A program made the position numbers and the translations under genes. The notes below the pieces were generated by a model, which saw only the letters and a program-made list of their open reading frames with translations, was not told the DNA's origin and searched no databases. A stretch of 64,000 bases of DNA from Exiguobacterium acetylicum (lineage in GTDB: Bacteria > Bacillota > Bacilli > Exiguobacteriales > Exiguobacteriaceae): NCBI RefSeq assembly GCF_022170825.1, contig NZ_CP081878.1, positions 1,762,001-1,826,000 on the forward strand, written 5' to 3'. Positions 32,870 through 41,411 of the stretch are shown here, in pieces; position 1 is the stretch's first letter, and every line of letters starts with the position of its first letter.

Positions 32870-35710
32870 TTATGATGTGTGATTCGATACATGTGATGGT
32901 GCTTTTGGTGTCGCAGTAGTAGCTGTCAACGCATCATTGATGATGCGTGCCTGCTCTACTTTATGACCTGATGGGTCACCTTCAGCTGTACTTGAGCGAC
33001 GACGACGACCGATGTAACGCACCGTTTGAATGCCGTTCGGTGCGACCGTCTCAAGACGTGGTTCCATAAATGACCACGCACCCATGTTTTTCGGTTCTTC
33101 TTGCACCCAGACCATCTCTTCGACGGATTCGTATCGTGCGATGACTTCTTTTAAAGCTTTAGCCGGGAATGGATACAGTTCCTCGACACGAACAATCTGT
33201 AGCCAATCCAGATTCTCGTCTGATTTCGAAACAGCTTCTGCCAAATCGATTGCCATCTTACCAGAACAGAACACAAGGCGTTTGACACGCTCCGGTGATT
33301 CCCCAAGACCTGCTTGCTCGATGACACGGCGGAAACTACCTTCAGTCAACTCAGAGACATCAGATGTCGCAAGTGGATGACGCAAGAGGCTCTTCGGTGT
33401 CATGACGACGAGTGGACGAACTTCCTCTTTACCGAGAATCGCTGCTTGTCGGCGTAACAAGTGGAAGTATTGCGCCGCACTTGATACGTTCGCGACCGTC
33501 CAGTTCTTCTCACCCGATAAAGTCAAGAAGCGTTCAAGACGACCACTCGAATGTTCTGGTCCTTGTCCCTCATAGCCGTGCGGAAGCAACATAACAAGAC
33601 CTGACGTTTGCCCCCATTTTGCGCGACTTGCTGAGATGAACTGATCGAAGATGACCTGACCTGAGTTCGCAAAGTCGCCGTACTGCGCTTCCCATAAGAC
33701 AAGCGTTTCTGGTGCAAAGACATTATAGCCGTATTCAAAGCCAAGTACGCCTGCTTCGGAGAGTGGACTGTTATAGACTGAGAACGAGGCTGTTGCCGTT
33801 GACAAGGCATGGAGTGGTGAGAAACCTTCTCCTGTTTTGGCATCATGAAGATTGATATTTCGTTGTGCGAATGTACCTCGTTCAGAATCTTGCCCGCTCA
33901 AGCGGATTGGTGTTCCATCTGAGAGAATCGAAGCAAACGCCAATGTTTCGGCATGTCCCCAGTCAATCCCGTTCTTCGTCGAGAACGCATCTGTCCGGCG
34001 CTTTAAGACTTTCTCAAGTTTATGGAACACTTGGAATCCATCCGGCCACTGTAATAATTCTTCATTGTACGCTGTTAATGTTTCGATCGAGACCCCCGTC
34101 TCGATTGTCGGAACGCCTTTAAAGACGACGTCCGGCATGACCCCACCATACTCTTTCTCCGCGTTTGGTACTTTTTCACGAGCCGCTTTCATCTGATCAT
34201 TGATTGATGTCTCAATCGTTTGAATTTCGTCAGCTGTCGCATCCCCGTTCGCGACAAGTGTTTTTCCATACAAGACACGAATCGGATCATGTTTATGAAT
34301 CAAATCGTATAGGACCGGGTTCGTGTTCATCGGTTCGTCCATTTCGTTATGACCGAAACGGCGGTACCCGATCAAATCGATCATGACATCCTTCTTGAAT
34401 GTCGCTCGGTACTCACTCGCGAGTAACGCAACAGCAAGACAGCTTTCCGGCTCATCAGCGTTGACATGGAAGACTGGAATCTCGTAACCCTTAGCTAGGT
34501 CACTTGAGTAGCGCGTTGAACGTGAATCCGTCGGTTCCGTCGTAAAGCCGATCGTATTGTTCGCGATGATATGAATCGTTCCACCCGTGTTGTATCCTTT
34601 GAGGTTCGCTAAGTTCAGTGTCTCAGCAACGATTCCTTGTCCTGGGAACGCAGCGTCGCCGTGGATCAGGATCGCAGCAGCTGCTGCCTGTTCTTGACGT
34701 GGTGCGCCTTTTTGCGTCCGGTCATCTTGCGCCGCACGTGTGAAGCCCTCAACAACCGGGTCGACGAACTCAAGGTGCGATGGATTGTTCGCAAGCGTCA
34801 TTCGGACGTTGCGTGTCTCCTGCTCAAGTTTCCGGTTTAATCCGAGGTGATACTTGACGTCTCCCGTCCAACCGTACGTGATGCCGATCGAGCCCTCAGA
34901 CGGTACAAGGTCGTGGTTCGGTGCATGTTGGAACTCAGCAAAGATCATTTCATATGGTTTCCCAAGTACGTGCGCTAACACGTTCAACCGTCCACGGTGC
35001 GCCATTCCGATGTTGATCGTCTCCGACCCGTTTGAAATGAGGTGTCCGACGATCGTATCAAGCAATGGCACCATCGCGTCAAGCCCTTCGATGGAGAAGC
35101 GTTTTTGACCGACATATGTTTTATGCAGGTATTTTTCGAATAGATCCGTTTCAGCTAAGCGCTTAAACAATTGTTTCTTTTGTTCAGCATCAAGCGTCGC
35201 TGTGAGAGCACCTTGTTCGATTTTCTGACGAAGCCATTTCTTTTCATCAAGATCGTCGACATGCTGGAACTCAACAGCTGCTGCACCTGTATACTGCGCC
35301 TTTAAATGCTCGATTCCTTCGAACGCATCCTGGACACTAGGTGGTGGTTCCGGACAAACGAGTGAGACTGGCATTTTCCGAAGATCTGCCTCCGTCAATC
35401 CGTACTGACTTAATTCGAATAACCCTGTTTCTCGCGGATGGTCCTTCAGCGGATAGATGTCCGCCGCAAGATGTCCTTTTGCACGAATTTGTTCCGCTAA
35501 ACGATTCGCCGCAAGATATTTTTCAAAATCTCCCGTCTCAACTTGCATTGATGTGACTGGTTCCGTCACTGGTGCACCGTGCTCTTCAAAATAAGCACGT
35601 GTCTCCTCATCAACGGATGTTTTGTCTTCTAAAAAACGCTCGTACAATTCAATGATGTAGCCAAGGTTTGGTCCATAGAATGCTTGTTGATCTTGCTCGT
35701 GGCCTGCCAT
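32870..35710 (-). CDS. odhA: 2-oxoglutarate dehydrogenase E1 component
   Basis: OdhA is the thiamine diphosphate-dependent E1 enzyme that decarboxylates 2-oxoglutarate in the TCA cycle. The 946-residue sequence has GMAHRGRLNVLAHVLGKP, IHGDAAFPGQGIVAETLNL and DLIGYRRFGHNEMDEP, which bind the cofactor and substrate, and LLPHGYEGQGPEHSSGRLER in the C-terminal part. The length matches B. subtilis OdhA. A GGGGGG site lies upstream of the ATG. A perfect cre site about 75 bases upstream predicts CcpA repression by glucose. It is co-transcribed with odhB. Confidence 0.96.
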   Translation of the reverse strand: MAGHEQDQQAFYGPNLGYIIELYERFLEDKTSVDEETRAYFEEHGAPVTEPVTSMQVETGDFEKYLAANRLAEQIRAKGHLAADIYPLKDHPRETGLFELSQYGLTEADLRKMPVSLVCPEPPPSVQDAFEGIEHLKAQYTGAAAVEFQHVDDLDEKKWLRQKIEQGALTATLDAEQKKQLFKRLAETDLFEKYLHKTYVGQKRFSIEGLDAMVPLLDTIVGHLISNGSETINIGMAHRGRLNVLAHVLGKPYEMIFAEFQHAPNHDLVPSEGSIGITYGWTGDVKYHLGLNRKLEQETRNVRMTLANNPSHLEFVDPVVEGFTRAAQDDRTQKGAPRQEQAAAAAILIHGDAAFPGQGIVAETLNLANLKGYNTGGTIHIIANNTIGFTTEPTDSRSTRYSSDLAKGYEIPVFHVNADEPESCLAVALLASEYRATFKKDVMIDLIGYRRFGHNEMDEPMNTNPVLYDLIHKHDPIRVLYGKTLVANGDATADEIQTIETSINDQMKAAREKVPNAEKEYGGVMPDVVFKGVPTIETGVSIETLTAYNEELLQWPDGFQVFHKLEKVLKRRTDAFSTKNGIDWGHAETLAFASILSDGTPIRLSGQDSERGTFAQRNINLHDAKTGEGFSPLHALSTATASFSVYNSPLSEAGVLGFEYGYNVFAPETLVLWEAQYGDFANSGQVIFDQFISASRAKWGQTSGLVMLLPHGYEGQGPEHSSGRLERFLTLSGEKNWTVANVSSAAQYFHLLRRQAAILGKEEVRPLVVMTPKSLLRHPLATSDVSELTEGSFRRVIEQAGLGESPERVKRLVFCSGKMAIDLAEAVSKSDENLDWLQIVRVEELYPFPAKALKEVIARYESVEEMVWVQEEPKNMGAWSFMEPRLETVAPNGIQTVRYIGRRRRSSTAEGDPSGHKVEQARIINDALTATTATPKAPSHVSNHTS

Positions 35711-35783
35711 GTACGGTTCCCCCCGTTTCTATATTTCTCCCCACACATCCACTGAATACTAGATGTGTTTCCAGCCCTCTACC

Positions 35784-35797
35784 TGTTAGCGCTTTCA
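35784..35797 (-). promoter_or_regulatory. CcpA cre site in the odhA control region
   Basis: The minus strand reads TGAAAGCGCTAACA, a full match to TGNAARCGNWWWCA. It lies about 75 bases upstream of the odhA start, probably in the leader or over the promoter. Confidence 0.75.
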
Positions 35798-35983
35798 AAA
35801 GGACTTGCATAGATAAAGCGCTGAACGTCATGAGAAGGAATGATCGCGTCATTCTTCCATGAAAGTGCCTTCGTTACTATATTACTACTCTTTTCCTACG
35901 TGTGCATTTCGAATTCCCAAATTCTTGTGCTTAAATGTATAAGTTTTTCTTATGACCACTTGCCCAGTTATTTATGATTACCC

Positions 35984-36020
35984 AAAAAACCGGCGTATCC
36001 GTTTTTAAGATACGCCGGTT
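35984..36020 (-). terminator. Terminator of the glnHPQ-type operon
   Basis: A perfect 12-pair stem (AACCGGCGTATC with GATACGCCGGTT) is followed by six T on the minus strand. Confidence 0.92.
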
Positions 36021-36023
36021 GAA

Positions 36024-36752
36024 TTATAAGACTTTACTGAGGAACGATTGCGTACGCTCATGTTGAGGAGCGTCAAATAATGCTTGTGGCACATTTTCTT
36101 CGACGATATATCCACCGTCCATGAATAAGACACGATCGCCAACTTCACGAGCAAACCCCATCTCGTGAGTCACGACGACCATCGTCATCCCTTCAAGAGC
36201 GAGTTGTTTCATGACAGCAAGAACGTCGCCTACCATTTCTGGATCGAGCGCTGAGGTAGGTTCGTCAAACAACATGATTTTGGGATTCATCGCGAGCGCT
36301 CGAGCAATCGCGACCCGTTGTTTTTGACCCCCAGACAGTTCTCCTGGATAATTATCCGCTTTTTCGCGTAATCCGACTTTGTCAAGGAGTTCAAGTGCTC
36401 GTTGTTTCGCCTGTTCTTTATCCGATTTTCGCACTTTGATCGGTGCAAGTGTGACGTTTTCTAGGACGGTCTTATGCGGGAAAAGATTAAAGTGCTGAAA
36501 AACCATCCCGACCTCTTCACGGACCTTATTGATATCGACTTTAGGACTCGTAATATCATGATCATCGACGACGACCGTGCCACCCGTAATCTCCTCTAAA
36601 CGATTCAGACAACGCAGGAACGTACTTTTCCCAGAACCAGAAGGACCAATGACACAGACGACTTCTTTTTCGGCAATCGAAACGTTAATGTCTTTTAGGA
36701 CCTCGTTCGAACCAAATGATTTTTTTAAATTCTTCACTTCAATAATACTCAT
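36024..36752 (-). CDS. glnQ: Polar amino acid ABC transporter ATP-binding protein (GlnQ-like)
   Basis: The 242-residue ATPase has Walker [10 protein letters not shown], signature [15 protein letters not shown], and Walker [15 protein letters not shown] with the switch His in [13 protein letters not shown]. It powers uptake of a polar amino acid, most likely glutamine or glutamate by similarity to GlnQ; specificity is an inference. Its start overlaps the permease stop by four bases (ATGA), and the operon order is binding protein, permease, ATPase. Confidence 0.9.
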   Translation of the reverse strand: MSIIEVKNLKKSFGSNEVLKDINVSIAEKEVVCVIGPSGSGKSTFLRCLNRLEEITGGTVVVDDHDITSPKVDINKVREEVGMVFQHFNLFPHKTVLENVTLAPIKVRKSDKEQAKQRALELLDKVGLREKADNYPGELSGGQKQRVAIARALAMNPKIMLFDEPTSALDPEMVGDVLAVMKQLALEGMTMVVVTHEMGFAREVGDRVLFMDGGYIVEENVPQALFDAPQHERTQSFLSKVL

Positions 36753-37393
36753 CGTAATGTAAACCTCCGTTCCAAGAACTTCGCCACTAAGGACAACAGA
36801 TAAATGATGACGAAGTACATCAATCCGACAACGGACCAGACGATGAATGGTTCAAACGTCGTTGACTGCTGGACTTGTCCTTGTTGTGTCAAGTCAGCAA
36901 TACCGATGATCGACAGCAACGACGTATCTTTTAAGCTAATGATCGATTGGTTCGTAATCGTTGGTAACATCCGTCGGAATGCTTGCGGCAGGATAATTTG
37001 TACCATTGTTTGACGTCCTGTCATCCCGAGTGAACGGGCCGCTTCTGTTTGTCCTTTGTCAATCGACTGGATACCCGCTCGAATGATTTCCGCAAAATAA
37101 GCACCGGCATTGATCGCGACCGTCAGTATCCCTGCATACATCCGATCCATTGATAACCATTCGAGCGAGTTGAGTCCAAAATAGATGAAGAATAACTGGA
37201 CGATGAACGGTGTTCCGCGAATGACATCAATATAGACAATCGCGATTCCGTTTAAAATCTTTGATGGAGATAATCGCATCAAAGCGACGACTAATCCGAT
37301 CAAAAAGCCGACGATGACGGCGATGATGAAAATATACAACGTGACTTGAAGCCCTTCCAAGAAAAATGGAAATGCGGTTTTGACCACTTCCAT
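36749..37393 (-). CDS. Polar amino acid ABC transporter permease (GlnP-like)
   Basis: The 214-residue protein has about five transmembrane helices and the permease signature [21 protein letters not shown] (split around residue 125), the cytosolic EAA loop that contacts the ATPase. The HisM/GlnP family call is clear; substrate is inferred from the neighbours. It lies 30 bases after the binding protein gene and overlaps the ATPase gene by four bases. Confidence 0.92.
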   Translation of the reverse strand: MEVVKTAFPFFLEGLQVTLYIFIIAVIVGFLIGLVVALMRLSPSKILNGIAIVYIDVIRGTPFIVQLFFIYFGLNSLEWLSMDRMYAGILTVAINAGAYFAEIIRAGIQSIDKGQTEAARSLGMTGRQTMVQIILPQAFRRMLPTITNQSIISLKDTSLLSIIGIADLTQQGQVQQSTTFEPFIVWSVVGLMYFVIIYLLSLVAKFLERRFTLR

Positions 37394-37423
37394 TGGTATC
37401 CCACTCCCTTATCGCCTTGCGAC

Positions 37424-38191
37424 TTATTTTAGATACGTGTCGACGATTTTGTCGTATTCACCGTTTTCTTTCAGGTTCGCAAGTCCTTTGTTGATTTTCT
37501 TCATCAGATCTTCGTTCTCACCTTTTAAGACAGCGATTCCGTAGTTATCCCCGTTGAGACGATCTCCGACCAGTTTTAATCCAAGATTTTGTTGTTTGTT
37601 TGCATATGAGATGACTGGGTAATCTTCGATCAAGGCTGCTGCGTTCCCGTTCTTCACTTCTTGGAACATCGCAGGACTATCATTGAACTGCGTGACTGTA
37701 AAGCCAAGTTTGTCTGCGTTATCCGTTGCATATTTTGCACCCGTCGTTCCCTTTTTGACGGCTACTTTTTTTCCCTTTAAATCGTTGACGGATTTGATAC
37801 CGTCCTCATCTTCCTTGACGACTAGAATAAGACCAGCTTTGAAATATGGATCTGAGAATGTGACGACTTTCTTCCGTTCAGGTGTAATACTCATCCCAGC
37901 AATCGCAACGTCTAATTGATTTGCTTGTAGAGCCGGAATGATACCGCTAAAGTCCATCGCTTCGAATTGAATCTTGAAGTTCTGATCTTTGGCGATCGCT
38001 TTCATGAGATCAATATCAATTCCTTTGTACGTGTCCCCATCTTTATACTCGAACGGTGGATACGTAACGTCGATACCGACCTTATACGTCTTTCCTTCTG
38101 ATGACTCTTCTTCTTTTGAACCGATACTACATGCACCCAGCACGAGAATACAGCTCATTAAGAGCGCTAGCAAGATACTCCCTTTTTTCAT
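37424..38191 (-). CDS. Amino acid ABC transporter substrate-binding lipoprotein (GlnH-like)
   Basis: The 255-residue protein has a lipoprotein signal ending LVLGACSIGS, with the lipidated Cys near residue 21, and a family 3 solute-binding fold: VGIDVTYPPFEYKDGDTYKG, AGMSITPERKKVVTFSDPY and GKKVAVKKGTTGA. GIDIDLMKAIAKD and EDYPV complete the ligand pocket. It would capture a polar amino acid, glutamine being the best guess. It heads an operon with permease and ATPase and has an upstream region of about 200 bases. Confidence 0.92.
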   Translation of the reverse strand: MKKGSILLALLMSCILVLGACSIGSKEEESSEGKTYKVGIDVTYPPFEYKDGDTYKGIDIDLMKAIAKDQNFKIQFEAMDFSGIIPALQANQLDVAIAGMSITPERKKVVTFSDPYFKAGLILVVKEDEDGIKSVNDLKGKKVAVKKGTTGAKYATDNADKLGFTVTQFNDSPAMFQEVKNGNAAALIEDYPVISYANKQQNLGLKLVGDRLNGDNYGIAVLKGENEDLMKKINKGLANLKENGEYDKIVDTYLK

Positions 38192-38344
38192 GTTTGTTTC
38201 CCCTCTCCTATGTCTTAAAGAATGTTGTCTCCACTTAGTACTTTCCCTGAAGAGTACCCTCTTTAAAACGTATTTTACCAGAAAAATTCTAAAAAGATAA
38301 ACTTTTCTGAATTTTTATTCGATGTAATCGTTTTCTATTCAGCC

Positions 38345-38382
38345 AAAAAAAGGAGGCAATCCCTTAATGGGATTGCCTCCTT
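38345..38382 (-). terminator. Terminator of tRNA-Leu
   Basis: A perfect 14-pair stem (AAGGAGGCAATCCC with GGGATTGCCTCCTT) precedes seven T on the minus strand, ten bases after the tRNA end. Confidence 0.95.
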
Positions 38383-38392
38383 CAATCATTTA

Positions 38393-38476
38393 TGCCGCCG
38401 AGAGGACTTGAACCTCCACGGTGTTGCCACCACTAGATTCTGAGTCTAGCGCGTCTACCAGTTCCGCCACGACGAC
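38393..38476 (-). tRNA. tRNA-Leu (anticodon CAG)
   Basis: The 84-base class II tRNA folds with acceptor arms GTCGTCG and CGGCGGC (two GU pairs), D-arm TGGCGGAACTGGTAGACGC, anticodon stem CTAGA/TCTAG around loop CTCAGAA (anticodon CAG, reading CUG), a long variable arm and T-loop TTCAAGT. The discriminator base is A. The 3' CCA is not encoded and must be added after transcription. It stands alone between the ABC operon and the hydrolase gene. Confidence 0.95.
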
Positions 38477-38492
38477 GTTGATTTACGATATT

Positions 38493-38522
38493 AATATAGC
38501 GGATAGTGAACTGAGTTGTCAA
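38493..38522 (-). promoter_or_regulatory. Promoter of tRNA-Leu, overlapping the end of the hydrolase gene
   Basis: On the minus strand TTGACA (38517-38522) and TATATT (38493-38498) lie 18 bases apart. The -10 ends about 17 bases before the tRNA. The -35 overlaps the stop codon of the hydrolase gene. Confidence 0.75.
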
Positions 38523-39451
38523 TCATTTCGCAAGATGGCTCGTACAAACTTCTCGACGACCTCGTCGTATAATGCAGGATCTTCGAAATAAGCCATCGCA
38601 TGCGCGGCATTTGGAATCACAACGAGCTCTTTTTCCGTCGGACATGCTTCATATAATTCATATACCATCTCGGTCGGCACGAACGTATCCGCTCCACCGT
38701 GAATGAAGAGAATCGGTACCTGTGCTTTTTTAACTTGTTTTAAAGCAGATGCTTCTCGGAACGTATATCCCGCCTTTAACTTTGTCAACACACTCGTCAT
38801 TCCTAAAAATGGGAAGTGTGGTAGTCGATACATCCGTTTCATCTGATAGGCAAGGACGGCATTGACAGACGTATACGCACAATCGGAAATGATTCCTTTG
38901 ATTTGTGCCGGCAATTGTTCGCCGCTCGTCATTAAAACAGTCGCGCCTCCCATCGAAACGCCGTGCAGGAACAATTTTGTATCCTGTCCAATCCGTTCAA
39001 TGAGGTAATTCGACCAGCTGAGGCAGTCTTCCCGATCATGCCATCCGAATCCGATATAGTGACCGTCACTCATCCCGTGTCCGCGGTTGTCAGGCATCAT
39101 GACGTGAAAACCGGCTTGATGGTACAAGTAAGCGAATCCCGCTAAATCCGTTCCGACGCCTCCATATCCGTGTACGAGAATGACGATCCGATCGGACGGA
39201 ACAACTGCCGGAAGAAAATGTCCACGTAATGTTAATCCATCTTTTGCTTCAATCTCGATTCGCTCAAGTGGTTGTTCTTTGATCCATGTCTGACCAGGTT
39301 GCATCAATCGGACCATCTCGTCACTTAAGTCTCGATTATTCGATAAAAAGGATTTTGGATTCGTAGCAATCGCCATTTCATAAAAATAATAACTCGCTGC
39401 CACTAATCCAGATCCGATAACCCCTAGACCAATTTTTGTTCTCCGACGCAT
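38519..39451 (-). CDS. Membrane-anchored alpha/beta hydrolase (YqkD-like)
   Basis: The 310-residue protein has an N-terminal hydrophobic anchor (IGLGVIGSGLVAASYYFYEMA, split near residue 16) and an alpha/beta hydrolase domain. The catalytic triad is visible: Ser in LHGVSMGGATVL, Asp in FIHGGADTFVP, and His in IPNAAHAMAYF; HGYGGVG provides the oxyanion hole. The substrate is unknown; the layout resembles B. subtilis YqkD. An ATG at 39451 is preferred: AGAGGGAG lies eight bases upstream, whereas a GTG three codons earlier would be too close to it. It is downstream of the AbrB-like gene (about 20 bases), probably in one unit. Confidence 0.88.
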   Translation of the reverse strand: MRRRTKIGLGVIGSGLVAASYYFYEMAIATNPKSFLSNNRDLSDEMVRLMQPGQTWIKEQPLERIEIEAKDGLTLRGHFLPAVVPSDRIVILVHGYGGVGTDLAGFAYLYHQAGFHVMMPDNRGHGMSDGHYIGFGWHDREDCLSWSNYLIERIGQDTKLFLHGVSMGGATVLMTSGEQLPAQIKGIISDCAYTSVNAVLAYQMKRMYRLPHFPFLGMTSVLTKLKAGYTFREASALKQVKKAQVPILFIHGGADTFVPTEMVYELYEACPTEKELVVIPNAAHAMAYFEDPALYDEVVEKFVRAILRND

Positions 39452-39472
39452 CTGCTCCACTCCCTCTTTCAG

Positions 39473-39814
39473 TTATAACTCGATTTTCAATTGAGCAGCA
39501 TGGTCGTCCTCTTCATCCTGCAAGACTTGTTGACGTAATCGTTGTTCCTGTTGTTGGCGGCGGTAAGCAAACTCTTGTACGAGCTCTGTTCCCGTAAATC
39601 CATCTCCCACGAGTTCACTCAACAGTTCGGTCTCTGTCTCGACGACCTCACCAGGACGACGCATGACAAGAACATCTCCGACTTGTGCGATCAACAACTC
39701 ATCTTCTAATCGTAGTGCATCGTAAAAAGGTTCCGGTAACGTCATTCGTCGTGTCTCCGGATTAATATGGACCCGTTTATAAACGCCTAGTGCTTGAAAC
39801 TTACGACGTGCCAT
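39473..39814 (-). CDS. AbrB/SpoVT-like swapped-hairpin domain protein
   Basis: The 113-residue protein has an AbrB/MazE-type swapped-hairpin sequence: VHINPETRRMTLPEPFYDAL, then LEDELLIAQVGDVLVMRRPG. These domains bind DNA in regulators and antitoxins. A C-terminal Gln/Glu-rich helix (EFAYRRQQQEQRLRQQVLQ) may support dimerisation. A partner toxin gene is not adjacent: the upstream gene is an LD-carboxypeptidase (16 bases away) and the downstream one is the hydrolase. DNA binding is inferred, not shown. Confidence 0.75.
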   Translation of the reverse strand: MARRKFQALGVYKRVHINPETRRMTLPEPFYDALRLEDELLIAQVGDVLVMRRPGEVVETETELLSELVGDGFTGTELVQEFAYRRQQQEQRLRQQVLQDEEDDHAAQLKIEL

Positions 39815-39829
39815 TGCGTGCTCTCCTTT

Positions 39830-40840
39830 TTAATTAAACGTAATATCAATTCGTGAATCTTTACCTTGAATGTGTACTGTACCTGTGGCTCCATTGACCA
39901 AGGTCAATTGCGGTGGTTGATGCCCGATATCGAGATCATATAAGACCGGTAAACCCGTTTCGTCAGCTAAATCTTGATAGACATGTAGCCATGTCAAATC
40001 TTCTGTAATCCGCGCAGATGTTCGACCAAATAAAAAGCCAGACGCATGATTGAACCAACCAGCGTATGCCATTTGTCGTAATGTGCGGTGCACCTCTGCA
40101 GAACTAGCTTCTGACACCTCAAAGTACCAGAGAATCGGTTCCCCGTTTACCTCGTCTCGCTGGAAACGATCGACATCCCCATAAGGCGTTCCGATCAAAT
40201 GACGAATCGTCTCTAGACAACCACCAAGTAATCTTCCTGTCACTTCTGTACGCTCATCAAGCGCCTTCCATTCCGTTGGTTCCGTCAGCTGAAATAAAGA
40301 ACCATCTAAACGTTCTTCGTCTGTCCATTCTGTTTGATAACGATCAGAAGCCCATTGCGTAACGGTTCCACCTGATGCCGTCGCTAAAACCCGTCGCCAT
40401 GCACTTGTCGTCTCATCCCATGCTTCGCTCCGAAATTCAACGAAATTCGGTCCGTGTGCTGTCGCGATTCCTGTTTGAAGCGTCAGACCGAGCAATAACG
40501 TACTGATGTCTGAATAGCCAAGCAGCCACTTTGTTTGATAAGCAGTTGGCGTCAATTCAGGTAAAAGATCAATCGCACGTTCTCCACCGAATGGCGGGAT
40601 GACGGCATCAATCGTCTCGTCCATCATCATGCGATTTAATTCCTCAGCTCGTTGCTTGACCGGCGCACTTTCAGCGTGTTGATGTGACCAAATCGTTTCG
40701 CCTAAACGAACGTTCATTTGTCGTGCTTGTACCTGTTCAACTGCTCGTTCGACCCATTCCTGTTGCTGTTCGCGAAGTCCAGAGGAGGGCGCCGTCACTC
40801 CGATCGTTTGACCTGTCCAACCTAAAAATGGATATTTCAT
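39830..40840 (-). CDS. LD-carboxypeptidase family protein (peptidase S66)
   Basis: The 336-residue protein fits S66 serine peptidases, including L,D-carboxypeptidases of peptidoglycan recycling and MccF microcin self-immunity enzymes. Seen here are IGVTAPSSGL at the N-terminus, IPPFGGERAIDLLPELT, WLLGYSDISTLLLGL (catalytic Ser in GYSD) and LYDLDIGHQPPQLTLVNG with the catalytic His. No signal peptide is present, so it probably acts in the cytosol. The substrate cannot be decided between the two sub-types. It heads a cluster with the AbrB-like and hydrolase genes. Confidence 0.9.
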   Translation of the reverse strand: MKYPFLGWTGQTIGVTAPSSGLREQQQEWVERAVEQVQARQMNVRLGETIWSHQHAESAPVKQRAEELNRMMMDETIDAVIPPFGGERAIDLLPELTPTAYQTKWLLGYSDISTLLLGLTLQTGIATAHGPNFVEFRSEAWDETTSAWRRVLATASGGTVTQWASDRYQTEWTDEERLDGSLFQLTEPTEWKALDERTEVTGRLLGGCLETIRHLIGTPYGDVDRFQRDEVNGEPILWYFEVSEASSAEVHRTLRQMAYAGWFNHASGFLFGRTSARITEDLTWLHVYQDLADETGLPVLYDLDIGHQPPQLTLVNGATGTVHIQGKDSRIDITFN

Positions 40841-40955
40841 GGTGACCTCCTATAGTTCGTAATGTTAATATATGTTTCCGTCCAAATATGTGTTTATTAT
40901 ACCGTTCTTGTTCCCCATTACCAACTTTTATCCCGCTAGTATATTACGATACAAA

Positions 40956-41018
40956 CAAAAAACACGATTCCATACGAGCGACAGGATCTTACGTGTCGCA
41001 TAGATGAAATCGTGCTTT
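40956..41018 (-). terminator. Long two-tier terminator hairpin of the aldehyde dehydrogenase unit
   Basis: AACACGATTCCAT pairs with ATGAAATCGTGCTT; inside it GCGACA/TGTCGC form a second stem. A T-run follows on the minus strand, about ten bases after the DUF779 stop. Confidence 0.75.
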
Positions 41019-41026
41019 ATCAGTCA

Positions 41027-41395
41027 TTAACTCGACGCTGACAGCTCAGCATACTCCTCCTGCGTGAACGCACGGGAACGTGTCAAAAAACGTTTTCCTT
41101 CAACACCTTCAAGTGAGAACATTCCACCTCGACCATTCACGACGTCAATGATGAGCTGGGTATGTTTCCAGTATTCATACTGATCTTCGTGAATGTAAAA
41201 TGGACAGCCACCAATCTCTCCAAGCTTTTTATCCTGATCTCCAAGGAATAGATCCCCTTGCGCAAAACACATCGGGGAACTGCCATCGCAACAACCACCA
41301 GATTGATGAAACATCAACGGACCGTGTTTTTCTCTCAACTGGTCGATCAATTCAAGACAAGCTGCCGTCGCCTGAACACGTTCCACCATTTGCAT
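41027..41395 (-). CDS. DUF779 family protein, aldehyde dehydrogenase partner
   Basis: The 122-residue protein belongs to DUF779, recognised by MFHQSGGCCDGSSPMCF and GGCPFYIHEDQYEYWKHTQL. Genes of this family very often lie beside aldehyde dehydrogenases, as here; its activity is unknown to me. The conserved cysteines (CC...C...C) hint at metal binding or thiol chemistry (inference). AAAGGA lies five bases before the ATG. It follows the dehydrogenase after 16 bases and is certainly co-transcribed. Confidence 0.92.
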   Translation of the reverse strand: MQMVERVQATAACLELIDQLREKHGPLMFHQSGGCCDGSSPMCFAQGDLFLGDQDKKLGEIGGCPFYIHEDQYEYWKHTQLIIDVVNGRGGMFSLEGVEGKRFLTRSRAFTQEEYAELSASS

Positions 41396-41411
41396 CCACG
41401 TCCTTTCCGAC

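Larger units (their letters stand above)
35711..36023. other. Intergenic region between odhA and the amino acid ABC operon
   Basis: This 313-base stretch contains the odhA control region, including the cre site at 35784-35797, and at its right end the terminator of the ABC ATPase gene (35984-36020). The middle part (about 35860-35980) is AT-rich, with no gene seen. Confidence 0.6.

Noticed and set aside
39473-39814. Toxin-antitoxin pair
   Set aside because: The AbrB-like domain suggests an antitoxin, but neither neighbour is toxin-like in size or motif.
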